Origin: Ferrovibrio sp036381655
Lineage (GTDB): Bacteria; Pseudomonadota; Alphaproteobacteria; Ferrovibrionales; Ferrovibrionaceae
Length of the DNA stretch: 64,000 nucleotides
Direction of reading: 5' to 3'
Assembly: GCF_036381655.1 (NCBI RefSeq)
Contig: NZ_DASVCJ010000029.1
Span: 1-64,000, forward strand
This document shows positions 44,241-53,340 of this stretch, piece by piece. Made by a program: the position numbers and the translations under genes. The notes below the pieces were generated by a model, which saw only the letters and a program-made list of their open reading frames with translations, searched no databases and had not been told where the DNA came from. Numbering within the stretch: position 1 is the first letter of the stretch; the number at the start of each line of letters is the position of its first letter.

Positions 44241-45365
44241 CTAAGTAGCGGAACGGGCCAATTGTTCGGCCAGCAGGGCCTCGACCGCCGCCGGCGTTAC
44301 GTCATTGCGCTGGATCGCCTGGCCGATGGCCTCGGCCAGGATGAAGACCAGATGGCCATCGCGCACCTTCTTGTCCTGCTTCATATGCTCGAGCAGGACG
44401 GCGGGCGTGAAGCTCCGGGCGCCCTCGACATCGGTCAGCCGCGCCGGCAGGCCGCTTGCGCTCAGATGGCGCTCGATGCGCGGCGCAAGGGCTGCGTCGC
44501 ATAGGCCGAGCCGGGCCGAAAGGCGGAAGGCGAGCGCCATGCCGACGGCGACGCCCTCGCCGTGCAGAAGGCGCTGCGAATAGCCGGTCTCGGCCTCCAG
44601 CGCATGGCCGAAGGTATGTCCGAGATTGAGCAAGGCCCGCTCGCCCTCCTCGCGCTCGTCGGCGGCGACGATCCGCGCCTTGTGCATGCAGCAGCGCGCC
44701 ACGGCTTCGATGCGCAAGGCGGCATCGCCGGCCAGCAGCGCGGCGCCGTTCCGCTCGAGCCATGCGTAGAAATCGGCATCGCCGAGCAGGCCGTATTTGA
44801 CGACCTCGGCATAGCCGGCCCGCAACTCGCGCGCCGGCAGGGTGGCGAGCAGGTCGACATCGGCCAGCACCAGGCGCGGCTGATGGAAGGCGCCGATCAG
44901 GTTCTTGCCCTGGCGGCTGTTGATCGCCGTCTTGCCGCCGACCGAACTGTCGACCTGCGCCAGCAGCGTGGTCGGGACCTGGATGAAATCCATGCCCCGG
45001 CGCAGCACCGCGGCGGCGAAGCCGACCAGGTCGCCGATGACGCCGCCGCCGAGTGCGATCAGGTGATCGCGGCGCTCGACTTTCAGGGCCAGCAGCGCCT
45101 CGCACAGGCGCTCGAAGCCGGCATAGGATTTCTGGCTCTCGCCCGGCGGCAGGATGACGGTCTCGCAGCCGATATTCTTCTGCGCCAGGGCGCGGCGCAG
45201 CGCCTGCAGATGCGGCGTGGCGGCGACATTCTCGTCGGTGACGATCACCGCGAAAGGCCGCCGCAGCAGCGGCGCGATATGCTCGCCGGCCTTCTGGATC
45301 AGACCGGTATCGACCAGGATGTCATAGGCGCGATCGCCGAGCGCGACGCGGACTTTCCGGCTCAT
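44241..45365 (-). CDS. aroB: 3-dehydroquinate synthase
   Basis: Converts DAHP to 3-dehydroquinate in aromatic amino acid synthesis. The 374-residue product carries GGGVIGDLVGFAAAVLRRG, VPTTLLAQVDSSVGGKTAIN and RALLNLGHTFGHA, the NAD, metal and substrate regions. It lies just after aroK, the classical pairing. Confidence 0.96.
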   Translation of the reverse strand: MSRKVRVALGDRAYDILVDTGLIQKAGEHIAPLLRRPFAVIVTDENVAATPHLQALRRALAQKNIGCETVILPPGESQKSYAGFERLCEALLALKVERRDHLIALGGGVIGDLVGFAAAVLRRGMDFIQVPTTLLAQVDSSVGGKTAINSRQGKNLIGAFHQPRLVLADVDLLATLPARELRAGYAEVVKYGLLGDADFYAWLERNGAALLAGDAALRIEAVARCCMHKARIVAADEREEGERALLNLGHTFGHALEAETGYSQRLLHGEGVAVGMALAFRLSARLGLCDAALAPRIERHLSASGLPARLTDVEGARSFTPAVLLEHMKQDKKVRDGHLVFILAEAIGQAIQRNDVTPAAVEALLAEQLARSAT

Positions 45366-45368
45366 CGC

Positions 45369-46091
45369 CTACTCCATTCGAGAAATGTCTGCCCGCCCGG
45401 CGCCGGCTTCCGCCGCAGCCAGGTGACGGTAATCCTCCGGCAGGGCGCGCAGGATATCGTCGACCACGTCTTCGTGCGGCCCGTCGCCGGTGATGACGGT
45501 GATATCCGCCCCGGCATAGACCGGATAGCGTTCCTCCATCAGCCGGGCCAGGGTCTGCCGCATGTCGCCGTTCTGCAGCAGCGGGCGATGCGTGCGCCGG
45601 GCGCAGCGTTTGACCAGCACGTCGAGCTCGGCCTTGAGCCAGATGGAAATCCCGGCGGCGCGGATGCGCGCGCGGGTTTCGGGATTCATGTAGGCGCCGC
45701 CGCCGGTCGCCAGCACGATGCGCGGCTGCTGCAACAGCCGGGCGATCACCTTGCGCTCGCCGTCGCGGAAAGCGGCTTCGCCATGGGCGGCGAAAATCTC
45801 CGGGATCGTGGCGCCGGCCGCTCTCTCGATCTCGGTATCGGCATCGACGAAATCGAATCCGAGCACCCCGGCCAGCCGGCGGCCGACCGAGCTTTTGCCC
45901 GCCCCCATCAGCCCGACCAGAATCAGGCTGCGCAGCGCGCTTGCCGGCCCCGCCGCGGCAGCCGCGCCGGCCGTGCGCCCGGGAGCAGGTTTTCCGTCGC
46001 CAGGCGCCGGCGTGGCATCAGGCAGCGACTTGTCGGCTGGGGACTCGTCGGATGGGCCGGCGACGGCAGACGCTGTAGCACCGATGTTCAC
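45369..46091 (-). CDS. aroK: Shikimate kinase
   Basis: Phosphorylates shikimate. The kinase core, with P-loop GLMGAGKSSVG, FVDADTEIE and ATGGGAYM, begins after about 50 low-complexity Ala/Pro/Gly residues, an extension common in alphaproteobacteria. A GTG at 46091 with GGAGA upstream is my preferred start; an ATG at 46118 without a clear ribosome site would add nine residues. Followed by aroB with three bases between. Confidence 0.9.
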   Translation of the reverse strand: MNIGATASAVAGPSDESPADKSLPDATPAPGDGKPAPGRTAGAAAAAGPASALRSLILVGLMGAGKSSVGRRLAGVLGFDFVDADTEIERAAGATIPEIFAAHGEAAFRDGERKVIARLLQQPRIVLATGGGAYMNPETRARIRAAGISIWLKAELDVLVKRCARRTHRPLLQNGDMRQTLARLMEERYPVYAGADITVITGDGPHEDVVDDILRALPEDYRHLAAAEAGAGRADISRME

Positions 46092-46217
46092 GTCGTCTCC
46101 GTTCAGGGGCGCGCGCATTGCTTGCACCGCGCCACGCCGATACAATAAAGCAATTGCGCCACAATTCCACCGCGTGGCCGGGACCGTCCGGCACGCCCAG
46201 TCCGGAGCCGAAGCCGT

Positions 46218-46358
46218 ATGGCCCGTATGTCGATTTTCCTGCTGCTGATTCTCGTCCTGCTGCTCGGAGGCGGTGCCGTCTTCCTGGCCACCTGGAACAT
46301 CCCGGCGCCCCGCGCCAAGGTGGAAAAGGTGATTCCCGCCGACCGGCTGGGAAAATAG
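46218..46358 (+). CDS. Small single-span membrane protein
   Basis: A 46-residue protein too short for most gene finders: MARMSIFLLLILVLLLGGGA, then VFLATWNIPAPRAKVEKVIP and ADRLGK. One membrane helix (residues about 5-25) precedes a short conserved-looking basic tail. GGAG lies ten bases upstream. It is divergent from aroK and directly precedes the 618-residue exported protein (4 bases), suggesting joint expression. Confidence 0.75.
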   Translation: MARMSIFLLLILVLLLGGGAVFLATWNIPAPRAKVEKVIPADRLGK

Positions 46359-46362
46359 ACGA

Positions 46363-48219
46363 ATGCAGCGGGGACTCCGACAGGCCGGTCTGGCGGCAGG
46401 CCTCGCTACCCTTCTTGCGGTCGCCGGCGGGGCGGCGACCTGGGCGCAGCCGATTCGTCTGATTCCGCCGAGCCGCGATGCGGACGCGCAACGTCCCGCG
46501 CCGCCGGAGCCGGCCATCTCGGCACCGCCGCAAACCAATACGCCGCAGACCAACATCCCGCCGATCGGCGCTCAAACCTCCATCGGCCAGCCGGCCGCCG
46601 CCAGCAATTCGGAAGGCAGCGAATCCGAGGGCAGCGTGCAGAAGGCATTCGTCATCCAGCCGCTTCAGGCGCCCGACCCGTCCACGGCCGGCTTGCTGGA
46701 CGATGACAATGGCGGTCTCGGCGCCGAGATGTGGCAGGGCACCGATCTGCCGCGGGCCATGCGCCTCCTGACCGTCTTGCCCGCTCCGGTGCCCGCGCCG
46801 GCCCTGCGCGATCTGCAGCGCCGCCTGCTGCTGACCACGGCGGAGGTGCCGGCCGGCACGCCGGGCACCCCGAGCCTGCTGGGACAGCGCATCACGCAGC
46901 TTTACCGCCTCGGGCTGATCGGCGAGGCCGAGCAACTGGCGGAGCCCCAACCGCCCCTGCTGAAGGATGCCGTCTTCACCCAGCTGCCGGTCGAAGCCGC
47001 TTTGCTGCGCAACGATCTTGGCCGCGCCTGCGAACTCGACGCGGCGGGCCTGCGCGAAGACGGCTCGGCCTATTGGCAGAAGCTGGCGGTGTTCTGCCGC
47101 TATCTGGCCAAGGACATTCCCGGCGGCGATCTGGCGCTCAGCCTGTGGCGCGACGGCGGCGGCGACGATCCGGCCTTTGCGGCCCTGGCCGCGGCGATGC
47201 GCGGCGATGCGCGGGTGAAGGTCGAAACGCTCGGCGCCAGCGCCAGTCCGCTGCATTTCGCCATGCTGCGGGCGGCCGGCAAGCCGCTGCCCAAGGATAT
47301 GCTGGAGATCGCGCCGCCGGTGCTGCTGGCCGCCCTGGCCGGATACGACAAGGCCGATCCGGAATTGCGGCTGGCTGCCGCCGAAAAGGCCGTACTCTAT
47401 GGCACCCTCCCGGCCGCCAGGCTCGCCGAGGCCTATGCCGCCCTGCCGATCAGCGACGCACAGCGCACGGCCTTGTCCAAGGGCAAGGAAAAATCCGCCC
47501 GCGCGGCCGCCCTCCTCTATCAGGAAGCCAAGGCTGCCGCCGATGCGAAGACGCGCGCCGCGCTGCTGCAGAAGGGTTTCGATCTGGCGCAAAGCCGCGA
47601 CCTGCTGATGGTGACAGCCGCGGTCTACAAGCCGCTGCTCAGCGGATTGACGCCGGACGAGACGACCATTTCCGCCGCGCCGGCGGTGATACGCCTGGCG
47701 CTGGCCGCCGGGGCCGAGGATATCGCGCGGCTGTGGTACAACAACTTGCTCACCCTTCCGCCGGAGCGCGGCAAGGCGGGCGACATGGCCGCCCAGCTCT
47801 GGCCGTTGCTGCTGTTGAGCGAAGGCCAATGGCGCGACAGCAGTTACGATGCCTGGCTGGCGACGCTGCAATCGCAGCCGGAAGCCGAGCGCGATGCGCG
47901 CGCCACCTTGCTGCTGACGCTGGCGGAGGGTGCCGGCATCGCAGTGCCGGCGAACCGCTGGCAGGCCTTGCTTGCGCCCTCCGCCATGGAAAGCGGCGCA
48001 GTGCCATCGGTGGTGATCTGGCACGGTTTGCAGCGGGCATCGCAATCCAAGGCCAAGGCCGAGACGGTTGCCCTGGCGCTGGCCCTGCTCGGGCCGCGGG
48101 GCACGGCGAAGGCCGATGGCCAAAGCCTTGCCACGGCGCTGGGCGCGCTGCGCGAGGTCGGCCTCGCTGCCGACAGCAAGCGGATAGCGCTCGAAGCCGC
48201 GCTGCTGCACGGCTTCTGA
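46363..48219 (+). CDS. Exported helical-repeat protein, function unknown
   Basis: A 618-residue exported protein with a signal peptide (residues 1 to about 28, AGGAATWAQ), a Pro/Gln/Ser-rich linker to about 100, and then all-helical sequence with short alternating helices (LRDLQRRLLLTTAEVP, LGQRITQLYRLGLIGEAEQL), suggesting alpha-solenoid repeats. I recognise no domain. It lies between the small membrane protein and xerD; this neighbourhood may hint at a periplasmic scaffold role, but that is inference. Confidence 0.82.
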   Translation: MQRGLRQAGLAAGLATLLAVAGGAATWAQPIRLIPPSRDADAQRPAPPEPAISAPPQTNTPQTNIPPIGAQTSIGQPAAASNSEGSESEGSVQKAFVIQPLQAPDPSTAGLLDDDNGGLGAEMWQGTDLPRAMRLLTVLPAPVPAPALRDLQRRLLLTTAEVPAGTPGTPSLLGQRITQLYRLGLIGEAEQLAEPQPPLLKDAVFTQLPVEAALLRNDLGRACELDAAGLREDGSAYWQKLAVFCRYLAKDIPGGDLALSLWRDGGGDDPAFAALAAAMRGDARVKVETLGASASPLHFAMLRAAGKPLPKDMLEIAPPVLLAALAGYDKADPELRLAAAEKAVLYGTLPAARLAEAYAALPISDAQRTALSKGKEKSARAAALLYQEAKAAADAKTRAALLQKGFDLAQSRDLLMVTAAVYKPLLSGLTPDETTISAAPAVIRLALAAGAEDIARLWYNNLLTLPPERGKAGDMAAQLWPLLLLSEGQWRDSSYDAWLATLQSQPEAERDARATLLLTLAEGAGIAVPANRWQALLAPSAMESGAVPSVVIWHGLQRASQSKAKAETVALALALLGPRGTAKADGQSLATALGALREVGLAADSKRIALEAALLHGF

Positions 48220-48237
48220 GCGGAAACGGCGCCAAGG

Positions 48238-49239
48238 ATGGCGCGCGCCGACCGACGCCCCCCTGACCGGCATTCTCCCGGTCGACATTCCCCCGCTCGA
48301 CACTCTCTGGGCCGCCATATCGAGAGCTTCCTCGAGATGCTGAGCGCCGAGCGCGGCCTGGCGAAGAATTCCCTGCTCGCCTATCAGACCGATCTCGCCG
48401 ATTTCGCCGGCTTTCTCGCCGCCCGCGAAGAGACCCCGCAGCAGGTCGGTATCGATGCGCTCCGTCTCTACGTGCAAGGCCTGGCCGATGCCGGCCTGAA
48501 GCCAACGACGGCGGCCCGGCGGCTCTCGGCCCTGCGGCAGTTCTTCCGCTTCCTGGCCCAGGAAGGCATCCGCAAGGACGATCCGGCGGCCCTGCTGGAC
48601 GCCCCCAAGCGCGCCCGCCCGCTGCCGAAGATCCTGAGCGAAGACGAGGTCGACCGCCTGCTGGCGGAAGCGCGCCGCCTGCGCGACGATCCGGCGGAGG
48701 CCGCGCGGCTGACGGCGCTGCTGGAACTGCTTTACGCCACCGGATTGCGGGTAAGCGAACTGGTTTCCCTGCGCTGGCCGCCTTTCGGCGACGATCCGCG
48801 CTTTCTCGTGATTCGCGGCAAGGGCGGCAAGGAGCGGCTGGTGCCGCTGAGCCAGCCGGCGCGCGAAGCGGTCGAGGATTACGCCGGCTGGCGCAAGGAC
48901 TTCCTGCAGCCGAAGCAATCGTCGCCCTGGCTGTTTCCTTCGCGCGGCGAAAGCGGCCACCTGACCCGGCAGCGTTTCGGCCAATTGTTGAAGGAGCTTG
49001 CGGTGGCTGCGGGCATTGCGCCGGCGAAAGTCTCGCCGCACGTGCTGCGTCATGCTTTCGCCAGCCACCTGCTCGCCCGTGGCGCCGATCTGCGCGCCGT
49101 GCAGAAGATGCTCGGCCATGCCGATATCAGCACGACGCAGATCTACACGCATGTGCTGGAAGCCCGTAAACAGGCGCTGGTCCAGGCCCATCACCCGCTG
49201 GCACGGCCGTCCGGCAAGGGAACCGGGACGGCCCGATAG
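48238..49239 (+). CDS. xerD: Tyrosine recombinase XerD
   Basis: One half of the XerCD pair that resolves chromosome dimers at dif. Catalytic residues are visible: Arg171 (TGLRVSEL), the HVLRH motif and Tyr303 (IYTHV). The 333-residue product is about 30 longer than usual: an N-terminal stretch of three RHSP-type pentapeptide repeats (residues about 11-27) precedes the core-binding domain. No other ordinary start precedes the conserved region, and AAGG lies just upstream. Confidence 0.93.
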   Translation: MARADRRPPDRHSPGRHSPARHSLGRHIESFLEMLSAERGLAKNSLLAYQTDLADFAGFLAAREETPQQVGIDALRLYVQGLADAGLKPTTAARRLSALRQFFRFLAQEGIRKDDPAALLDAPKRARPLPKILSEDEVDRLLAEARRLRDDPAEAARLTALLELLYATGLRVSELVSLRWPPFGDDPRFLVIRGKGGKERLVPLSQPAREAVEDYAGWRKDFLQPKQSSPWLFPSRGESGHLTRQRFGQLLKELAVAAGIAPAKVSPHVLRHAFASHLLARGADLRAVQKMLGHADISTTQIYTHVLEARKQALVQAHHPLARPSGKGTGTAR

Positions 49240-49335
49240 TTTTATCGGTAACTTTCTTGTCCCAACGTCAGGCTTGCCAAGCAGCCGCCGCACCGTTAGC
49301 AGATGCAGCAAGACCTCAAGGGAGAGTAAAGCGCC

Positions 49336-50313
49336 ATGAGCTTCAAGACGATCACCCCCGCTCCGGCCCGGCTGAACCGCTGTGAACTCGCGGTGCCGGG
49401 CAGCAATACGAAGCTGTTCGAAAAAGCCGCCAAGTCGGCCGCCGATGTGATCTTCCTCGATCTCGAAGATGCCGTCGCACCCGACGATAAGCCGCAGGCG
49501 CGCAAGAATATCATCCAGGCGCTGCACGAGGTCGACTGGGGCAACAAGACGATGTCGGTGCGCATCAACGGCCTCGATACGCAGTACATGTACCGCGATG
49601 TCGTCGAGGTGATCGAAGGCGCCGGCGACAAACTGGACCTCGTTATGGTGCCGAAGGTCGGCACGGCAGCCGACATCTATGCCGTCGACATGCTGCTGAC
49701 CCAGATCGAGGCGGCAAAGGGATTCAAGAAGCGCATCGGCATCGAGGCGATCATCGAAACCGCCTTGGGCATGCAGAACATCCACGAGATCGCCGCCGCT
49801 TCGCCGCGGCTGGAAAGCCTGCATTTCGGCGTCGCCGATTATTCGGCCTCGACGCGGGCGCGCACCACCTCGATCGGCGGCCCCAACCCGCTTTATGGCG
49901 TGCTGACCGACAAGGACGGCGACAAGCCGCGCGAGTTCTTCTGGGGCGACATGTGGCATTACGCCATCGCCCGCATGGTGGTGGCGGCCCGCGCCAATGG
50001 CTTGCGGCCGATCGACGGGCCGTTCGGCGACTTCGCCGATGCGGAAGGCTACAAGGCGCAGGCCAACCGCGCGGCGATCCTCGGCTGCGAAGGCAAATGG
50101 GCGATCCACCCCTCGCAAATCCCGCTCGCCAACGAGGTCTACACGCCGCCCGCGGAAGAGGTGAAGAAGGCGCGCCGCATCCTGGAGGCGATGAAACAGG
50201 CGCAGGCGGAAGGCAAGGGCGCCGTCGCGCTGGACGGCAAGCTGATCGACATCGCCTCGATCCGCCAGGCGGAAGGCATCGTCAAGCAGGCCGAACTGAT
50301 CGCCCGCGGGTGA
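49336..50313 (+). CDS. mcl: L-malyl-CoA/beta-methylmalyl-CoA lyase
   Basis: A CitE-like CoA-ester lyase that cleaves malyl-CoA and beta-methylmalyl-CoA to glyoxylate plus acetyl- or propionyl-CoA, as in the ethylmalonyl-CoA pathway. 325 residues with NRCELAVPGSNTKLFEKAAK, IFLDLEDAVAPDDK and KWAIHPSQIPLANEV, as in Rhodobacter Mcl1. AGGGAGAG lies upstream. It converges on the polysaccharide gene with three bases between. The glyoxylate link to allantoin use is tempting but unproven. Confidence 0.9.
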   Translation: MSFKTITPAPARLNRCELAVPGSNTKLFEKAAKSAADVIFLDLEDAVAPDDKPQARKNIIQALHEVDWGNKTMSVRINGLDTQYMYRDVVEVIEGAGDKLDLVMVPKVGTAADIYAVDMLLTQIEAAKGFKKRIGIEAIIETALGMQNIHEIAAASPRLESLHFGVADYSASTRARTTSIGGPNPLYGVLTDKDGDKPREFFWGDMWHYAIARMVVAARANGLRPIDGPFGDFADAEGYKAQANRAAILGCEGKWAIHPSQIPLANEVYTPPAEEVKKARRILEAMKQAQAEGKGAVALDGKLIDIASIRQAEGIVKQAELIARG

Positions 50314-50316
50314 TCT

Positions 50317-52290
50317 TCACTCGCCGCCGACCGCCGCCACCGATGTGGCGGCGGTCGCCGCCTGCACCGGCATATCCTTGTCCTGACCAAGCGGCGCATG
50401 CCGGAATTCCGGCACCAGTATTTTCAGCTGCGCCAGCACGGTCGCGGTATCGCGCGCTGCGGCTGCCTGCGCCAGCACATCCAATGCGGCATTCAGCTCG
50501 GCCCGATCCAGCACGCGCGGCGCTGCCAGCAGAATGCCCTCCTGCGAGGTCGGCACCAGCGCCTCGTCATGGTGCAGCACTTCTTCGTACAGCTTCTCGC
50601 CAGGCCGCAGGCCGGTGAAGACGATCTTCACATCCACATCGGGCTTCAGGCCGGCCAGACGGATCATCTGGCGCGCCAGATCCTGAATCCGCACCGGCTC
50701 GCCCATGTCGAGCACGAATATCTTGCCGCCGCCATTGAGTTCCTCCTGCGGCAGGGCCGCCGCCTGCAGGATGAGTTCGACCGCCTCGCGGGTGGTCATG
50801 AAGAAGCGGGTCACGTCGGGATGGGTGACCGTCAGCGGCCCGCCCTGGCTGAGCTGGCGCTGGAACAGCGGCACGACCGAGCCGGACGAGCCGAGCACAT
50901 TGCCGAACCGCACGGTGACGAAACGCGTGCCGGCCTGCGCCACGTCCAGGCTCTGGCAGATCATTTCCGCGACGCGCTTGGTTGCGCCCATGACATTGGT
51001 CGGATTGACCGCCTTGTCGGTCGAGATCAGGACCATGGCCTCGACGCCATGGCGCTGGCAGGCCTCGGCCAGCTCGCGCGTGCCGATCGCGTTGGTCAGC
51101 ACGCCTTCCTCGGCATTGCCCTCGACCAGCGGCACATGCTTATAGGCGGCTGCATGCAGGACGATCTCGGGCCGGTATTCGCGGAATACCTGTTCGATGC
51201 GGTCCCGCGAACGGACATTGGCCAGAACGGCCATGCGCGGCACGGCGGCAAACCGCTCGGCCATCTCCATGTCGATCTGATAAAGCGCATGTTCGCTCTG
51301 CTCGAACAGGACGACCAGCGACGGGGCAAGCTCGGCGATCTGGCGCACCAGCTCGGACCCGATGGTGCCGCCGGCACCAGTAACCAGGACGCGGCGGCCG
51401 GCAAAGAGTTTTGCCACCGGGGCACGGTTGAGCACGCGCTGCGGCCGGCCAAGCAGATCTTCGACATCGATCGGCCGCAATTGCTGCGCCGTCTCGCCTT
51501 CCTTGCGAAACTCGGTCAGGCGCGGCAGGCGCGCCACCGTCAATCCGAGCGGCGTGGCGGCATCCAGCAATTGGCGGATCGCACCGCCGCCCAGGCGCTC
51601 ATCGGCGACGATGATCCGCCGCGGCCGGTCGAACTCGCGCAAGCCCTGCACGACCGCGGAAATGTCGTGGAGACCGCCGAGGATGCGAACGCCGCGCAGA
51701 TCGCGGCCCTGCCGGCCCTCGCTGTTGTCGATGATGCCGACCACGCGATAACCGGCCTGGCGGTTGCGTTCCATCTCGCGGATGAAGGCGTCCGCCGCCA
51801 GGCCCGAGCCGACCAGCAGGACCGGTACGCGCTTGTCTTCGCCGCGCTTCCACAGCTCGATCAGGCTGCCGTCCTTCCAGCTGCGGTACAGAAGACGGGG
51901 CCCGCCCAGCAGCGGCACAAGAATGAAGAATTGCAGCAGCAAGGCGCTGCGGGGATAGCTTTCCAGGCGGGTGACGAAAAACAGCAGCGGCAGGAAAATC
52001 AGCAATGCCAATGCACTGGCCCGCATGATGGCCAGCATGTCGCGCACGGACGCGAAATGCCAGATGCCGCGATAGAGGCCGGAATAGCGGAAGACCACCG
52101 CCGCGACGGCGGCGAAAATGACCATCGCTTCCCAATAGGTGGACAGCGTCCAGGGCAGATCGGCCAGCCAATAGCGCAGGCCGAGCGCCAACTGGAAGGA
52201 TACCGCCGCCATGACGATGTCGTGCAGCGCCACCAGCACGATGCGGCGGTTGAGGCGAGCGAAAGGCATGGCGGGCTTCAGCGTCGGCAC
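50317..52290 (-). CDS. Membrane-anchored nucleotide-sugar 4,6-dehydratase (WbpM/PglF-like)
   Basis: A 657-residue enzyme of polysaccharide synthesis. N-terminal membrane helices (about four, to residue 120) lead to a nucleotide-binding domain, then an SDR-type dehydratase domain with TGAGGTIGSELVRQ and SSTDKAVNPTNVMGATKR-like active-site sequence (short form STDKAVNPTNVMGATKR). It likely makes a UDP-4-keto-6-deoxy sugar, the first step to 2,4-diamino sugars. A second Met at 52269 is possible. Works with the two downstream transferases. Confidence 0.9.
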   Translation of the reverse strand: MPTLKPAMPFARLNRRIVLVALHDIVMAAVSFQLALGLRYWLADLPWTLSTYWEAMVIFAAVAAVVFRYSGLYRGIWHFASVRDMLAIMRASALALLIFLPLLFFVTRLESYPRSALLLQFFILVPLLGGPRLLYRSWKDGSLIELWKRGEDKRVPVLLVGSGLAADAFIREMERNRQAGYRVVGIIDNSEGRQGRDLRGVRILGGLHDISAVVQGLREFDRPRRIIVADERLGGGAIRQLLDAATPLGLTVARLPRLTEFRKEGETAQQLRPIDVEDLLGRPQRVLNRAPVAKLFAGRRVLVTGAGGTIGSELVRQIAELAPSLVVLFEQSEHALYQIDMEMAERFAAVPRMAVLANVRSRDRIEQVFREYRPEIVLHAAAYKHVPLVEGNAEEGVLTNAIGTRELAEACQRHGVEAMVLISTDKAVNPTNVMGATKRVAEMICQSLDVAQAGTRFVTVRFGNVLGSSGSVVPLFQRQLSQGGPLTVTHPDVTRFFMTTREAVELILQAAALPQEELNGGGKIFVLDMGEPVRIQDLARQMIRLAGLKPDVDVKIVFTGLRPGEKLYEEVLHHDEALVPTSQEGILLAAPRVLDRAELNAALDVLAQAAAARDTATVLAQLKILVPEFRHAPLGQDKDMPVQAATAATSVAAVGGE

Positions 52291-52317
52291 GGTGCGTCCG
52301 GTGGTTGTGGGGCGACG

Positions 52318-53340
52318 CTATAGTACTGGCTTTGCGGGCTGAGCGAAATGCCTGCACAGCAGAATGGTCAGGCCGGCGGCAACCGTCACCGCCAAGCCGT
52401 TCAGGGGCCAGCCTGCGCTGGAGACCAGCGCCAATCCGATCAGCGCGACATTCAGGGCTGCGATGCGGCGCGTGACCGAGACATGATCGCCAAATCGGCG
52501 GGCCGCCTGCTGATAGAAATGGCTGCGATGCGCCTCCCAGATCTTCTCCCGCCGCAGCAGACGGCGCAGCAGCGTGATGCTGGCATCGAGCCAGTAATAC
52601 ATCGGCACTATCAGCGCCGCCGCCCATTGGCCCTGAAGCGCCGCATCGAGCAGCAGCCAGCCGAGCAGGAAGCCCGCCGGCACGCTGCCGACATCGCCGA
52701 GAAAGACCCTGGCGCGGTTCCAGTTCCACGGCAGGAAACCGAGCCCCGCAGCCGCCAGGATGAGCGCCAGGCCGCCGCTGCTGTCCGCGTCTCCCGCTAT
52801 CGCATGCAGGGCGGCGATGCCGATGCCGATGGATGCCATCTCGGTGCCGCTGATGCCGTTGATCCCGTCCATGAAGTTGAAAAGATTCGTGAACCACAGC
52901 CAGGCGAAGAAGCAGACGATCCGCTCCAGCCAGAGCGGCATCCAGCCGCCGGCGATGCGCGCCTCGGCCGGCAGCAGAGCCAGGACGATGCCGATGACCA
53001 GGGCCTGCGCCGCCAGCCGCAGCCGCGCCGGCAGGCCGCCGGCACGGCGATCGTCGAGCCACGAAATCGCCGCGAGCGCCAGCGCCCCGAGCAGCGCAAC
53101 GGCCGCGACCGCGTCCTGCAGCAGACCGAGCCAGACGGCGGCGGCGGCAACGATGCCGGCCATGACCGCGATGCCGCCACCCCGCGGAGTGGCTTCGGCA
53201 TGGCTGGAGCGGGCATTCGGCACATCCCACACCGCCCGGCGCTTCAACCAGGCGATCAGCGGCCGCATCGCCAGCGCAACAATCAGTCCGGCCAGCGCGG
53301 CAAGTGCAATAGCCCACGCCCAGTAAGCCAAGCCGGTCAT
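52318..53340 (-). CDS. Undecaprenyl-phosphate sugar-1-phosphate transferase (WecA/MraY type)
   Basis: A polytopic membrane enzyme of 340 residues that starts lipid-linked glycan synthesis by moving a sugar phosphate to undecaprenyl phosphate. The motifs WLDDRR, NLFNFMDGINGI, FLGDVGS and HRSHFYQ match the WecA/WbcO group. The start overlaps the downstream glycosyltransferase stop in reverse order: it follows the GT4 gene on this strand with a 4-base overlap (ATGA). Confidence 0.9.
   Translation of the reverse strand: MTGLAYWAWAIALAALAGLIVALAMRPLIAWLKRRAVWDVPNARSSHAEATPRGGGIAVMAGIVAAAAVWLGLLQDAVAAVALLGALALAAISWLDDRRAGGLPARLRLAAQALVIGIVLALLPAEARIAGGWMPLWLERIVCFFAWLWFTNLFNFMDGINGISGTEMASIGIGIAALHAIAGDADSSGGLALILAAAGLGFLPWNWNRARVFLGDVGSVPAGFLLGWLLLDAALQGQWAAALIVPMYYWLDASITLLRRLLRREKIWEAHRSHFYQQAARRFGDHVSVTRRIAALNVALIGLALVSSAGWPLNGLAVTVAAGLTILLCRHFAQPAKPVL

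Noticed and set aside
46018..50118. Very long open frame on the minus strand (1366 codons) opposite the exported protein, xerD and mcl
   Set aside because: It is antisense to well-supported genes, is rich in Arg/Gln/Gly typical of GC-rich shadow frames and has no recognisable domain.
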